DNA of 64,000 nt from Clavibacter zhangzhiyongii (GTDB taxonomy: Bacteria > Actinomycetota > Actinomycetes > Actinomycetales > Microbacteriaceae), in NCBI RefSeq assembly GCF_014775655.1, contig NZ_CP061274.1, positions 310,001-374,000 on the forward strand, given 5' to 3'. Below the pieces are notes generated by a model. That model searched no databases. It had not been told where the DNA came from and saw only the letters and a program-made list of their open reading frames with translations. Of the stretch, positions 16,907 through 25,876 are shown one piece after another (within the stretch, counting starts at the first letter, position 1; every line of letters begins with the position of its first letter). A program made the position numbers and the translations under genes.

Positions 16907-18007
16907 CTACCCCGCCCCGACCTCCCGGCGGATGGCCGCCGCGAACCGGTCGATGTCGTCCTCGGTGGTGTCGAACGAGCACATCCAGCGCACCTCGCGG
17001 CGGGCCGGGTCCCAGTCGTAGAAGCGGAACTCGGAGCGGAGGCGGTCGGCGACGCCCTCGGGGAGGATCGCGAAGAGGCCGTTCGCCTGCGTCTCCTGCG
17101 TGAACTCGACGCCGTCCACGCCGTCGAGCGCGGACCGGAGGCGCGCGGCCATGCCGTTGGCGTGGCGCGCGGAGCGGAGGTAGAGCGGCACGCCGTCGAC
17201 CTCGGATCCGAGGAGCGCCAGCAGCTGCGCGCTCACGAACCGCATCTTGGAGGCGAGCTGCATGTTGAGCTTGCGGAGGTAGGTCAGCCCCTCGGACGCC
17301 TCGGGGTCGAGCACCACGATCGCCTCGCCGTAGAGCAGGCCGTTCTTGGTGCCGCCGAAGCTGACCACGTCGACGCCGGCATCCGACGTGAAGGCGCGGA
17401 AGGGCGCATCCAGCGTGGCGGCCGCGTTGGAGAGGCGGGCGCCGTCCATGTGCAGGCGCATGCCGCGCTCGTGCGCGTGGTCGGCGATCGCCCGCACCTC
17501 GGCCGGCGTGTAGACCGTGCCGAGCTCGGTGGTCTGCGTGATGCTCACGGCGAGCGGCTGCGCGCGGTGCTCGTCGCCCCAGCCCCACGCCTCGCGGTCG
17601 ATGAGCTCGGGCGTGAGCTTGCCGTCCTCGGTCGGCACCTGCAGGAGCTTGATGCCGGCGACGCGCTCGGGGGCGCCGCCCTCGTCGGTGTTGATGTGCG
17701 CCGTGGTCGCGCAGACGACCGCGCCCCAGCGCGGCAGCATCGAGAGGATGCCGGTGACGTTCGCGCCCGTGCCGTTGAAGACGGGGAACGCCTCGGCGCC
17801 GCGGCCGAAGTGCTCGCCGACGACCTCCTGCAGGCGGGCCGTGTAGGCGTCGCCGCCGTACGCGACCTGGTGCCCGCCGTTCGCCGCGGCGATGGCCTCG
17901 AGCACCTCGGGGTGGATGCCGGAGTAGTTGTCGGAGGCGAACCCCCGGGCGGCGGTGTCGTGGAGCTGGAGGGGGCTGGCGGGGGAGGCGGCGGTGGCGT
18001 CGGTCAC
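16907..18007 (-). CDS. ltaE: Low-specificity L-threonine aldolase
   Basis: A 366-residue PLP enzyme of the beta-eliminating lyase/threonine aldolase family that cleaves threonine or allo-threonine to glycine and acetaldehyde. The PLP lysine is K221 in SFGGTKNG; D188 in HMDGARLSN contacts the pyridine nitrogen; FASDNYSG opens the conserved core. I chose the GTG at 18007 because upstream in-frame codons would cross the divergent promoter of the next gene. Confidence 0.9.
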   Translation of the reverse strand: MTDATAASPASPLQLHDTAARGFASDNYSGIHPEVLEAIAAANGGHQVAYGGDAYTARLQEVVGEHFGRGAEAFPVFNGTGANVTGILSMLPRWGAVVCATTAHINTDEGGAPERVAGIKLLQVPTEDGKLTPELIDREAWGWGDEHRAQPLAVSITQTTELGTVYTPAEVRAIADHAHERGMRLHMDGARLSNAAATLDAPFRAFTSDAGVDVVSFGGTKNGLLYGEAIVVLDPEASEGLTYLRKLNMQLASKMRFVSAQLLALLGSEVDGVPLYLRSARHANGMAARLRSALDGVDGVEFTQETQANGLFAILPEGVADRLRSEFRFYDWDPARREVRWMCSFDTTEDDIDRFAAAIRREVGAG

Positions 18008-18064
18008 CTGTCCATCCTCGCCTACCGGCCGTCCCGCCCGTGCGCGTGCACCTAGCCTTCGAGC

Positions 18065-19387
18065 ATGCGATCCCGGCTGCTCCACGCCCGCGAGTCCTTC
18101 TGGCTCCTGCCCGCGCTCCTCGGCCTCGGCGCCGTGCTCCTCGCGCTCGGCCTCGTGGAGGTCGACCGGCTGCTCATCGCGTCCGGCATCGACGACATCC
18201 CGCTGGTCGAGGACCTCTCGGCGACCGGCGGCCGGGCGATCCTGTCCGCGATCGGCGGCACCATGCTCGGCGTCGCGGCGACCTCCTTCTCCATCACGAT
18301 CTCGGTGCTCGCCACCACCTCATCGGCCTACGGCCCTCGCCTGGTGCGGAACTTCATGGCCGACCGCGGCAACCAGGTGGTCCTGGCCGTGCTCACGTCG
18401 ACGTTCCTGTACGCGCTCATCGTGCTGCGCTCCATCCACACGGAGGAGGACGGCGTGGTCGGCTTCGTGCCGGTGCTCGCCGTGAGCGCAGCCGTGCTGC
18501 TGGCGGTCGCGGACGTCGCGGTCCTCGTGTACTTCATCCACCACATCGCGATGTCGGTGCAGGTGACCACGCTGCAGACGCGCGTGCTCGCCGACCTCGA
18601 GCGCGTGATCGACGAGACGCGGCCGGAGCGGGAGGCGGACGCGGACGGCGCGCCCTGGCGGGGCGATGCGACGTCCGTCGGTCCGGCGCTCGACGGCCCG
18701 GTGCGGGTCGTGCGCGCGACGTCGACCGGGTACGTCGCGGGGATCGACCTGGCTGCCCTCGTCGCGGAGGCCCGTCGCCGGGGCGCGCGGCACCGGGTGG
18801 TCGCTCGGCCGGGGACGCACGTGGTGGACGGGGACCCGCTCGTCGAGGTCGTGGGCGGCGACCTGGACGCGGACGAGGCGGTCGCCCGGCTCGCCTTCGA
18901 CCTGCAGCCCGCTCGCACCCCGCACCAGGACATCGACTACGCGGTGCAGCAGATGGTGGAGATCGGCGTGCGCGGCCTCGCGTCCGGCACGAACGACCCG
19001 TACACGGCTGTCGGCGCGCTGGACGCCCTGTCCGGCGCGCTGCGGACGCTCTGCCTCCGGCCGACGCCCGAGGTGGACGTGCACCGGGACGGCGACGGCG
19101 TGCCGCGGGTGGAGATCCGCTGGCCACGGCCGGCCGCGCTCGTGTCGGAGGCGTTCCTCGCGATCCGCGCCTACGGGGTGGGGCATGCGCTCGTGATGCG
19201 CGCGACGCTCCGCCTCGCCGCGCGCCTCGAAGCGGTCGCGGACGACGAGGTGCGCGCGACGCTGCACCGCGAGGTGCGGGCGCTCGCGGCGTCGTACGAG
19301 CGGACGGATCCGGAGCCGGTGGACGCGGATCCGCTGCGGGAGCGGCTCGCCGGGCTCGAGGAGCGGTTGGCGGGCGCGCGCGGCTGA
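18065..19387 (+). CDS. DUF2254 membrane protein
   Basis: A 440-residue protein with four predicted TM helices in the first 165 residues (around 13-32, 58-85, 100-120, 135-155) and a long soluble C-terminal domain containing the DUF2254 stretch HQDIDYAVQQMVEIGVRGLASGTNDPYTA. The family is found in many bacteria without an assigned role. ATG follows a TAGCCT box by 6 bases (leaderless). Divergent from the threonine aldolase with only 57 bases between. Confidence 0.85.
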   Translation: MRSRLLHARESFWLLPALLGLGAVLLALGLVEVDRLLIASGIDDIPLVEDLSATGGRAILSAIGGTMLGVAATSFSITISVLATTSSAYGPRLVRNFMADRGNQVVLAVLTSTFLYALIVLRSIHTEEDGVVGFVPVLAVSAAVLLAVADVAVLVYFIHHIAMSVQVTTLQTRVLADLERVIDETRPEREADADGAPWRGDATSVGPALDGPVRVVRATSTGYVAGIDLAALVAEARRRGARHRVVARPGTHVVDGDPLVEVVGGDLDADEAVARLAFDLQPARTPHQDIDYAVQQMVEIGVRGLASGTNDPYTAVGALDALSGALRTLCLRPTPEVDVHRDGDGVPRVEIRWPRPAALVSEAFLAIRAYGVGHALVMRATLRLAARLEAVADDEVRATLHREVRALAASYERTDPEPVDADPLRERLAGLEERLAGARG

Positions 19388-19433
19388 CCGTAACCCGATC
19401 GGGTGCGCTCGTCCGCGGCGTCGGGTCCGGCGC

Positions 19434-20090
19434 CTACGCCGGGAACCCGTGCAGCGCGACGTGCTGGAGCAGGATCACCGTCTTGCCGTCGGCGATGCGG
19501 CCGTCGACGACCATCGCGAGCGCCTCCTCGAGCGTCACCTCGATCCGCTCGATGTCCTCGCCCTCCTCGGCCACGCCGCCGCCCGCGCCCACGACGTCGG
19601 CGGGCGCGTACGCGGCGAGGTAGTGGTGCACGCGCTCGGTCACGGACCCGGGGCTCATGAACAGGTCGAACAGGTGCGTGAGCGCGACGACCTCGACGCC
19701 CAGCTCCTCGCGGGCCTCGCGGCGGATCGCGTCTTCGGGGGAGTCCTCGTCGAGGAGGCCGGCCGCCGCCTCGACGAGCATGCCGTCGGGGTGCCCGTTC
19801 ACGTAGGCGGGGTAGCGGAACTGGCGGGTGAGGAGGATCCGATGGGTGTCGGCCGCGTAGAGGAGCACGGTCGCGCCGTCGCCCCGGTCGTACGTCTCGC
19901 GCTGCTGCTCCTGCCAGGACCCGTCGCGGAGGCGCAGGTCGAGCGTGGTCCGTCGGAGCACGTGCCAGCCGTCGGAGGTGACCTCGACGCGCTTCACGAC
20001 CACGTCCGGGTTGCGGTCGAGGTCCGCCCCGCGGAGGTGGAGGCCGGTGCGGCCCCGCGAGTCGGGCACGGTCTCACCGGGGCGCGTCAT
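19434..20090 (-). CDS. Nudix hydrolase, NudK/ADP-sugar pyrophosphatase type
   Basis: A 218-residue Nudix protein. The Nudix helix region (AGLLDEDSPEDAIRREAREE) resembles that of E. coli NudK (GDP-mannose pyrophosphatase), including replacement of the first conserved Glu side by the NudK-style spacing. Residues 75-95 (LLTRQFRYPAYVNG) match the substrate-side strand of ADP-ribose/GDP-mannose hydrolases. ADP-ribose is the main alternative substrate. Downstream of the SQR-like gene on the same strand, 108 bases away. Confidence 0.85.
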   Translation of the reverse strand: MTRPGETVPDSRGRTGLHLRGADLDRNPDVVVKRVEVTSDGWHVLRRTTLDLRLRDGSWQEQQRETYDRGDGATVLLYAADTHRILLTRQFRYPAYVNGHPDGMLVEAAAGLLDEDSPEDAIRREAREELGVEVVALTHLFDLFMSPGSVTERVHHYLAAYAPADVVGAGGGVAEEGEDIERIEVTLEEALAMVVDGRIADGKTVILLQHVALHGFPA

Positions 20091-20144
20091 GCCGCCATCC
20101 TCCCGGGACGGCCGGCCGCGGCGCGTCCGCCGGAGGGCGGAGCC

Positions 20145-20186
20145 GGATCCGGACCCGGACCCGGACCCGGACCCGGATCCGGGTCC
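20145..20186. repeat. GGACCC hexanucleotide microsatellite, seven units
   Basis: Seven consecutive hexamers (GGATCC, four GGACCC, GGATCC, GGGTCC) lie in the 108-base gap between the SQR-like stop and the Nudix start. Such tracts are prone to slippage and would change the spacing or mRNA structure in front of the Nudix gene. Confidence 0.9.
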
Positions 20187-20198
20187 GCACGGCGTCGA

Positions 20199-21470
20199 TC
20201 AGGCGCGGCCCTGCAGGATCAGGTTCCAGTAGACCCACGGCAGCAGGTAGCGGTCGGCGACGAACGTCATGCGCCGCTCCTTGGCGAGGCCCTTCCAGCC
20301 GGGGATGGAGGGCTTCGGGCGGTAGCGGTCGTCGAACTCGGCGAACACCACGGTCGAGCGGGAGACCACGAACGGGCACACCGAGTACCCGTCGTACGTC
20401 TGCGGCAGCGGCTTGCCCGTGAGCGCCGCGACGAGGTTCTTCGCGACCGTGGTGGTCTGCTGGCGGAGGGCGCCGCCGGACTTCGAGTTCGTGGTGGCGG
20501 CGGCGTCGCCGAGCGCCCACACGTCGGGGAAGCGCGGGTGGCGGAGGGTGAGCGGATCCACCTCCACGAAGCCGCCCGGGTCGCCCGGGGTGGCGAGGCC
20601 GGTGCCCGCGAGCCAGTCGGGCGCGGACTGCGGCGGCACCGCGTGCAGCACGTCGTAGGCGATGGTCTCGCGGCCGGCGTCGCCCTGGTCGTCGGCGCGC
20701 GCCGCCCGGTCCGGCCCGACGAGCGCGCGGGCGCGGTCGTCGCCCGCGATGACGACGGTGCGGGCGACCGGATCCACCTCGACGAGCTCGCGGCCGTACC
20801 GCACCTCGATGCCGTACTCGGCGACCTTGCGCTCGAGCTCCGCGTCGATGAGCGGCATGCCGAAGCGCGTGGGCGTCGGCACCACGAGCACCACGCGGAT
20901 GTCGTCGAGCACGCCCGTCGCGCGCCAGTGGTCGCACGCCAGGTACATGGGCTTCTGCGACGCGCCCGAGCAGGTGCCCGGCCCGCCCGGCTGCGTGAAG
21001 ACGACCGTGCCGGAGCGCACGTCGCGCAGCACCTTCGAGGCCTTCGCGGCGTAGTGGTGCTCGTAGTTGGAGATGCCGACGGGCGAGGCCATGGCGTCGG
21101 CGAGGCCGGGCACCTGGTCCCAGTCCTTCTGGATGCCGGGGCACACGATGAGCTGGCCGTAGCCGACGCGCCGTCCGGACGCGAGCTCCACGGTCTTGGC
21201 CTGCGGGTCGATGCCGGCGACGCGGTCCTGGATCCACGTGACGCCCTTCGGCGTGACGGAGCCCTGCGGCCGCGTGGCCTGCGACGCCCGCGCCGTGCCG
21301 CCCGCGACGTGCGAGAACATCGGCTGGTAGTAGTGCGTGTCGCGCGGCTCGATGACCGCCACGTCGTCGACGCCGTACCGCCGGAGGCGCCCCGCGACCG
21401 AGAGCCCCGCGTTCCCCCCGCCGATGACGAGGACGTCGTGGTGCGGGGTGGAGCCGGGGGCATCGGTCAT
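20199..21470 (-). CDS. Sulfide:quinone oxidoreductase-like FAD protein
   Basis: A 423-residue flavoprotein: N-terminal FAD motif VLVIGGGNAGLS (residues about 13-24), then catalytic-type cysteines C167 (GTCSGASQK) and C365 (YSVCPFVV), the two cysteines conserved in SQR type II enzymes. The C-terminus (WKGLAKERRM, PWVYWNLILQG) fits the amphipathic membrane-binding helices of that group. Oxidises sulfide or persulfide and passes electrons to quinone. A short insertion (residues about 250-266) is lineage-specific. ATG follows TAGGGT by 6 bases. Confidence 0.85.
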   Translation of the reverse strand: MTDAPGSTPHHDVLVIGGGNAGLSVAGRLRRYGVDDVAVIEPRDTHYYQPMFSHVAGGTARASQATRPQGSVTPKGVTWIQDRVAGIDPQAKTVELASGRRVGYGQLIVCPGIQKDWDQVPGLADAMASPVGISNYEHHYAAKASKVLRDVRSGTVVFTQPGGPGTCSGASQKPMYLACDHWRATGVLDDIRVVLVVPTPTRFGMPLIDAELERKVAEYGIEVRYGRELVEVDPVARTVVIAGDDRARALVGPDRAARADDQGDAGRETIAYDVLHAVPPQSAPDWLAGTGLATPGDPGGFVEVDPLTLRHPRFPDVWALGDAAATTNSKSGGALRQQTTTVAKNLVAALTGKPLPQTYDGYSVCPFVVSRSTVVFAEFDDRYRPKPSIPGWKGLAKERRMTFVADRYLLPWVYWNLILQGRA

Positions 21471-21552
21471 GGGCTCACCCTAGGTCCGGGGTGTTACGCG
21501 CGGCCGGGCGGGCGGATGGACGTGCGGGCGTGCGCAGCGCGGCCCGGCGGCG

Positions 21553-22149
21553 CTACCGCCCGATGCCGGCGAGCGAGCCCACCGTCCTGCCCGCGGGATC
21601 CCCGATGAGGCAGTTCGCGGTGCGGTCGCCGGTGCTCCAGCTGGCGCTGGTCGGCTGGTAGTCCCGGTAGTCGTAGATGGAGTCCTCGTAGTCGTCCCCG
21701 ACGAAGGACGCGTAGGCCGCGCCGCACAGCTCGTCGGCCTGGTCGTCGACGGCGTCGTCGCCGGGGAACGCGCCGTCGCCCGTGATCGTGACGTCGGCGT
21801 AGACCTCGAAGTCGTGCGGCTCGGCGCAGGGCACGGTCGGCACGTCGCCGACCGGGTGGGAGTCGGATCCGTCGTCATCGCTGCCCACGGGATGCGCGTC
21901 GGCAGAGCTCGAGGTCGCCGGAGCGTCGTCGGAGGGGGCGGCCAGCGCCGGGTCGTCGAGGCAGTCGCCCGGGCGCAGCGTGAAGACGCCGGTCGTGCCG
22001 CCCGCCGTGATGGCCCCCTTCGCGTCCCGCGTCTCGGCGTGCGGGATCAGGTCGGCCAGCTGCTGCGGCGAGCACCCGCTGAGCGCCAAGGCGACGAGGG
22101 CGGCCGCGAGCGCGGTGGGCAGGGCGGAGCGGCGGGCGGCGACGGCCAT
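21553..22149 (-). CDS. Lipoprotein with septum-formation-like domain
   Basis: A 198-residue secreted protein with a lipobox LALSGC (lipidated Cys at about residue 26). The mature part has a TGVFTLRPGDCLDD motif and PCAEPHDFEVYADV, a Cys-containing pattern typical of actinobacterial Septum_form domain proteins (Cys pairs likely disulfide-bonded). Between them is a 40-residue Asp/Ser/His-rich linker with a repeated HPVG motif (AHPVGSDDD, SHPVGDV). Function not established; probably cell-surface. Confidence 0.72.
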   Translation of the reverse strand: MAVAARRSALPTALAAALVALALSGCSPQQLADLIPHAETRDAKGAITAGGTTGVFTLRPGDCLDDPALAAPSDDAPATSSSADAHPVGSDDDGSDSHPVGDVPTVPCAEPHDFEVYADVTITGDGAFPGDDAVDDQADELCGAAYASFVGDDYEDSIYDYRDYQPTSASWSTGDRTANCLIGDPAGRTVGSLAGIGR

Positions 22150-22231
22150 GGTGTCCTCGGGTCGGGGAGCGGATCGCGCTCACCGTAGTGGGGGGCGCCG
22201 TCGCCGCGCGCGGATCCTCCCGGACCCGGCG

Positions 22232-22675
22232 TCAGTCGAAGCGGGCGCCGGACGGGCGGGACCGGCTGGCGGTCATGACCACGTAGACGACCTGCCCGAG
22301 GATCGGGATGAAGTTGATGAGCGTCCACGTGCCGCTGCGATCGGTGTCGTGCAGGCGCCGCCAGGAGACGGCGAGGGACGGGATGAACACCGCCAGCTCG
22401 AGCACCGCGGAGATCCCGCTCCAGACGTCGACGACGGCGAAGCGGCCGCCGACGTCCATCGGGTCGCGTCCGCCCGTGGAGAGGCCGCTCAGGACGTCGA
22501 GGGCGTTCGAGGCGAGGAACCCCGTGAGGACCCACCACCAGAACTCGCTCCGGCTCGCCCGCCCGCGGAACGTCGCGTACTTGAGGAAGAAGCGCCGCAT
22601 CGCCTCGGCCCAGCTGGCGCCGGGGAGCGGCAGCTCGAGCGGCGGGCGGGATCCGGGCGTCATCGCGGCGGTCAT
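22232..22675 (-). CDS. DUF805 membrane protein
   Basis: A 147-residue protein with the DUF805 signature FRGRASRSEFWWW near residue 38 and three to four TM helices, including SWRRLHDTDRSGTW between the last two. DUF805 proteins (YhaH family) are common small inner-membrane proteins of unknown function. ATG follows TACGGT by 6 bases, so it is probably leaderless. Confidence 0.87.
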   Translation of the reverse strand: MTAAMTPGSRPPLELPLPGASWAEAMRRFFLKYATFRGRASRSEFWWWVLTGFLASNALDVLSGLSTGGRDPMDVGGRFAVVDVWSGISAVLELAVFIPSLAVSWRRLHDTDRSGTWTLINFIPILGQVVYVVMTASRSRPSGARFD

Positions 22676-22748
22676 GCGTCGACCGTAGCGGTGCCCGGCC
22701 GGATCCGCAGGGGGAGCGGATGCGGCCGGGCGGCCCGCCCTCCGCGCC

Positions 22749-23216
22749 TCACAGCACCGCGACCCCGAGCGCCGCGAGCGCGCCGAACCCGACACCCCAG
22801 ACGACGATCGCGATCGTCTCCCAGATGAGCACCGTGCGGGCCCGGGCCCCGAAGGAGACCATCGCGGCCGACGTGAAGTGCGTCGGCAGCAGCAGCGGCC
22901 CGAGGAGGCTGACGCCCGGCACGCCGTAGCGGTCGAACGTGCGGCGCACCTTCATCCGCTTCGGCGTCTCCTCCTTCGCGCTGTCCCGCGTGAGACGGCT
23001 GCGGGTGCGCGAGGCGACCAGCACGATCAGCGCCACGACGGCGGTGTTGCCCACCACCGCCGCGAGCACGGCGACGACCGCGTGCTGCCCGGTGAGCACG
23101 CCCAGCACGGCGGCGAGCTCGACCTCGACGAACGGGACCATGGCCGCGACCATGACGCCGAACCAGCGGAGCACCTCGGGGAGGCCGGCCGTGAAGTCCT
23201 GCAGCGCGTCGATCAT
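22749..23216 (-). CDS. Small multidrug-export-like membrane protein
   Basis: A 155-residue protein with four hydrophobic segments; the N-terminal half VPFVEVELAAVLGV and the later GPLLLPTHFTSA are typical of the putative small multidrug export family (PF06695). Actual substrate is unknown. Its ATG overlaps the stop of the ABC permease gene (ATGA), so it is coupled to the NatAB-like exporter. Confidence 0.75.
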   Translation of the reverse strand: MIDALQDFTAGLPEVLRWFGVMVAAMVPFVEVELAAVLGVLTGQHAVVAVLAAVVGNTAVVALIVLVASRTRSRLTRDSAKEETPKRMKVRRTFDRYGVPGVSLLGPLLLPTHFTSAAMVSFGARARTVLIWETIAIVVWGVGFGALAALGVAVL

Positions 23217-24349
23217 CCCTTCAGCGCCTCGCGCAGCTTCACGCGGCTGCCGGTGCGGAGCAGCGAGTTGCTGTAGATGCGGGAGCCGAGGACGACCACC
23301 GCGGCCGTCGTCACGAGGAGCACGAGGAGCGAGACGACGGGCTCCCACCACTCGGCGGATCCGAGGAACAGGCGCATCGGCATGCCCACCGGAGCGGCGA
23401 ACGGCACGTACGACGTCACCGCGAGCACGACGGGGTTGTCGTTGAAGAAGATGACCGCGAAGTACGGGATCATCACGAGGTACGTCACGGGTGCGGTCAC
23501 CGCGCCCACGTCCTCCTGGCGGGAGACGAGCGCCGCGGTCGCCGCGAAGAGCGAGGCCAGCAGCACGAAGCCGAACAGGAAGAACACGACGAACCAGAGC
23601 ACCGCCGGGCCGATGACGGCGAACAGGTCGGTCTGACCGGTCACCAGGAGCCCGAGGCCCGCCATCAGGGCGATGAGCGCGATCTGCGCGAACGCCAGGA
23701 TGCTGTTGCCGAGCACCTTGCCCGCGAGCAGCGCGCGCACCGGGATCGTGGACATGAGCAGCTCCACCACGCGGGTCTGCTTCTCCTCCACCACGCTCTG
23801 CGCGATGATCATGCCGAACGTCAGCGCGGACATGAAGAAGACGAGCCCGAACGCGAGCGCCACGATGTAGGCGATGGCGGGGTTGGTCGCGGACTCCTGC
23901 AGGAGCTCCACGCGGGGCGTCTCGGTGAGGGCGCTCACGACGTCGTCCGGTGCGGAGTCGTCGCCGATCACGACGACGCGCCCCTCGGCGGCGGCCTGGT
24001 CGTCGGGGACGACCGCCGCGTCCACGTCGCCGTCGCGCACCATCGCGCGGGCGTCGTCGACGCTGTCGGCGGGCACGCCCTCGAGCGACCCGGCGGCGGA
24101 GACGGCCTGCTGCGCGGCGCCGACCACGGCGACGCGCGTGCGGTCGCCGCCGTCGTCGTTCGCGGAGAGGAAGCCGGTGACGACGATGGAGGCGAGGATC
24201 CCGAGCAGCAGGATCGCCGTGCTGATGAGGAACGACTTGCTGCGCAGGCGCATGCGCACCTCGCGGCCGGTCACGAGCATCGTGGACTGGACGAGGGTCG
24301 GGGCCGGGCCCCGGGTCGTGGCGCGCGCGGCGCCGGTGGTGGTGCTCAC
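23213..24349 (-). CDS. ABC exporter permease, NatB/YhaP type
   Basis: A 378-residue ABC-2 permease: one TM near residue 45, a large extracytoplasmic domain (about 65-150), then five TM helices from 160 on with VVEEKQTRVVELLMS between the first two, a hallmark of NatB-like permeases. NatB-type systems export Na+ or other toxic compounds. Overlaps the ATPase gene by ATGA-type coupling at 24346-24349. Confidence 0.87.
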   Translation of the reverse strand: MSTTTGAARATTRGPAPTLVQSTMLVTGREVRMRLRSKSFLISTAILLLGILASIVVTGFLSANDDGGDRTRVAVVGAAQQAVSAAGSLEGVPADSVDDARAMVRDGDVDAAVVPDDQAAAEGRVVVIGDDSAPDDVVSALTETPRVELLQESATNPAIAYIVALAFGLVFFMSALTFGMIIAQSVVEEKQTRVVELLMSTIPVRALLAGKVLGNSILAFAQIALIALMAGLGLLVTGQTDLFAVIGPAVLWFVVFFLFGFVLLASLFAATAALVSRQEDVGAVTAPVTYLVMIPYFAVIFFNDNPVVLAVTSYVPFAAPVGMPMRLFLGSAEWWEPVVSLLVLLVTTAAVVVLGSRIYSNSLLRTGSRVKLREALKG

Positions 24350-25227
24350 TGGACTACCTCCTGGAAGATCTCGCTGAGGGTGGGGCGGCGACGGGAGAAG
24401 CCCGTGACGGATCCGCGGGAGACGGCCTCCGCGAGCACGCGCTGGCGCGCCTCCTCGTCGGCCTCGAAGAGCACGTAGCCGCCGTCGAACTCGACGACCT
24501 CGACGCCGGGCACGTCGCGCACCCAGCCGCCGTCGCCGTCGATCACGAGCTCCGTGAGGGGGCGGCTGTGCTGGTCGCGCAGCTCCTCGCGGTCGCCGGA
24601 CGCGCGGATCCTGCCCTCGGCGATGACGACCACGTCGTCGCAGAGGCGCTCCACGATGTCGAGCTGGTGCGAGGAGAAGAGGACGGGCACGCCCTGCGCG
24701 GCGCGCTCGGTGAGGACGCCGAGCACGGTCTCGACCGCGATCGGGTCGAGGCCCGAGAACGGCTCGTCGAGCACGAGCACCTCGGGGTCGTGCACGAGGC
24801 TCGCGGCGATCTGCGCGCGCTGCTGGTTGCCGAGCGAGAGCGACTCGATGGGGTCGTTCCGCCGCTCCGCGAGGCTGAGGCGGTCGAGCAGGCGCTCGGT
24901 GCTGGCGGTCGCGTCGGCGGCGGTCATGCCGTGCAGGCGGCCGAGGTAGACGATCTGCTCCTGCAGCTTCATCTTCGGGTAGAGCCCGCGCTCCTCGGGC
25001 ATGTAGCCGAAGGTGCGGCGGCTGGACGTGCCGAGATCGTTCCCGTCCAGCGTCACGGTGCCGGAGTCGGGCGAGAGCACGCCGAGCATGATCCGCATGG
25101 TGGTGGTCTTGCCGGCGCCGTTGCCGCCGACGAAGCCGGTCAGCCTCCCCGGCCGCACGGCGAAGGACACGTCGTCGAGGACGCGGCGGTCCCCGAACGA
25201 TCGCGTGACGTTGTGGACTTCGAGCAC
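24346..25227 (-). CDS. ABC exporter ATPase, NatA/YhaQ type
   Basis: A 293-residue ATPase with Walker A GGNGAGKTTT, signature LSLGNQQRAQIA, Walker B VLVLDEPFSGLD and a C-terminal domain of about 80 residues typical of NatA-like subunits. I placed the start at GTG 25227 (VLEVHNVTRSFGD) because an AGGAGG ribosome site sits 6 bases upstream. A GTG at 25269 is in frame but sits on a TAGCGT box that is more likely the promoter. Confidence 0.88.
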   Translation of the reverse strand: MLEVHNVTRSFGDRRVLDDVSFAVRPGRLTGFVGGNGAGKTTTMRIMLGVLSPDSGTVTLDGNDLGTSSRRTFGYMPEERGLYPKMKLQEQIVYLGRLHGMTAADATASTERLLDRLSLAERRNDPIESLSLGNQQRAQIAASLVHDPEVLVLDEPFSGLDPIAVETVLGVLTERAAQGVPVLFSSHQLDIVERLCDDVVVIAEGRIRASGDREELRDQHSRPLTELVIDGDGGWVRDVPGVEVVEFDGGYVLFEADEEARQRVLAEAVSRGSVTGFSRRRPTLSEIFQEVVQ

Positions 25228-25408
25228 GGAGGGCCTCCTCGGTGGGCGTGGGTGATCCGTGCTGCTCACGCTAGGAGGACGGCGGCGCGGGGGAGTCCGC
25301 CATGAGGGGGAACCCCGTGGGGGACGAGAGGCGCCGGGGCACGTCGGCCCCTGATCTGGGGCGCGGTCGCGGGTGGCCCGGCGGGATCGCCGCTCCTAGG
25401 GTCGGAGC

Positions 25409-25831
25409 ATGCGCATCGCCACCGTCGTCCAGGCCGTCGCCGACGGGGCCGGTGCCGCGGGGTTCGTGCTGTTCGCGCTGATCCTCACGGACATCGGCAC
25501 CGCTCCGCTGGCGCTGTCCGGGCTCGCGCTGGCGACGCTGTCCGTGCTCATCCGGGTGGCTGCGATCGTCCAGGTGCGCCGCGGACTCGAGCGCGTGGCC
25601 ATGCGTCGCGGGGCGTGGCGCTGGTGGATCCACGCGCTCTGGGTCGTGCAGGTCGTCGCCTTCGTCGGGGGCCTGGTGCTCGCGCACTCGTCGGTGGGGC
25701 CCGTGGCCGCCGCCGTGCTCGCCGGCGTCGTGGTGGCCGCCGCGTCGGCCGTGCTCGCCGGGGGAGCCGCGCGCCGGTCCGGACGCCCGGCCGGCTTCGT
25801 CGACTCCGCCGCCATCACCGCCTACGCGTAG
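25409..25831 (+). CDS. Small membrane protein of unknown function
   Basis: A 140-residue protein with four hydrophobic segments (around 12-30, 35-52, 75-92, 97-118) and no family that I recognise. ATG follows TAGGGT by 6 bases (leaderless). Its stop codon lies inside a perfect 14-base palindrome. Confidence 0.7.
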   Translation: MRIATVVQAVADGAGAAGFVLFALILTDIGTAPLALSGLALATLSVLIRVAAIVQVRRGLERVAMRRGAWRWWIHALWVVQVVAFVGGLVLAHSSVGPVAAAVLAGVVVAAASAVLAGGAARRSGRPAGFVDSAAITAYA

Positions 25832-25833
25832 GC
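25820..25833. terminator. Palindrome GCCTACGCGTAGGC spanning a stop codon
   Basis: A perfect 14-base palindrome whose centre ACGCGT precedes the TAG stop (25829-25831). Related CCTACGC and TACGCG sequences recur at 25872-25890 over the end of the convergent lactonase gene, so this may be a shared terminator region. Confidence 0.4.
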
Positions 25834-25876
25834 GCTTCGCCACCGCCGAGGCGCAGGCGGCCAGCGCCGCCTACGC

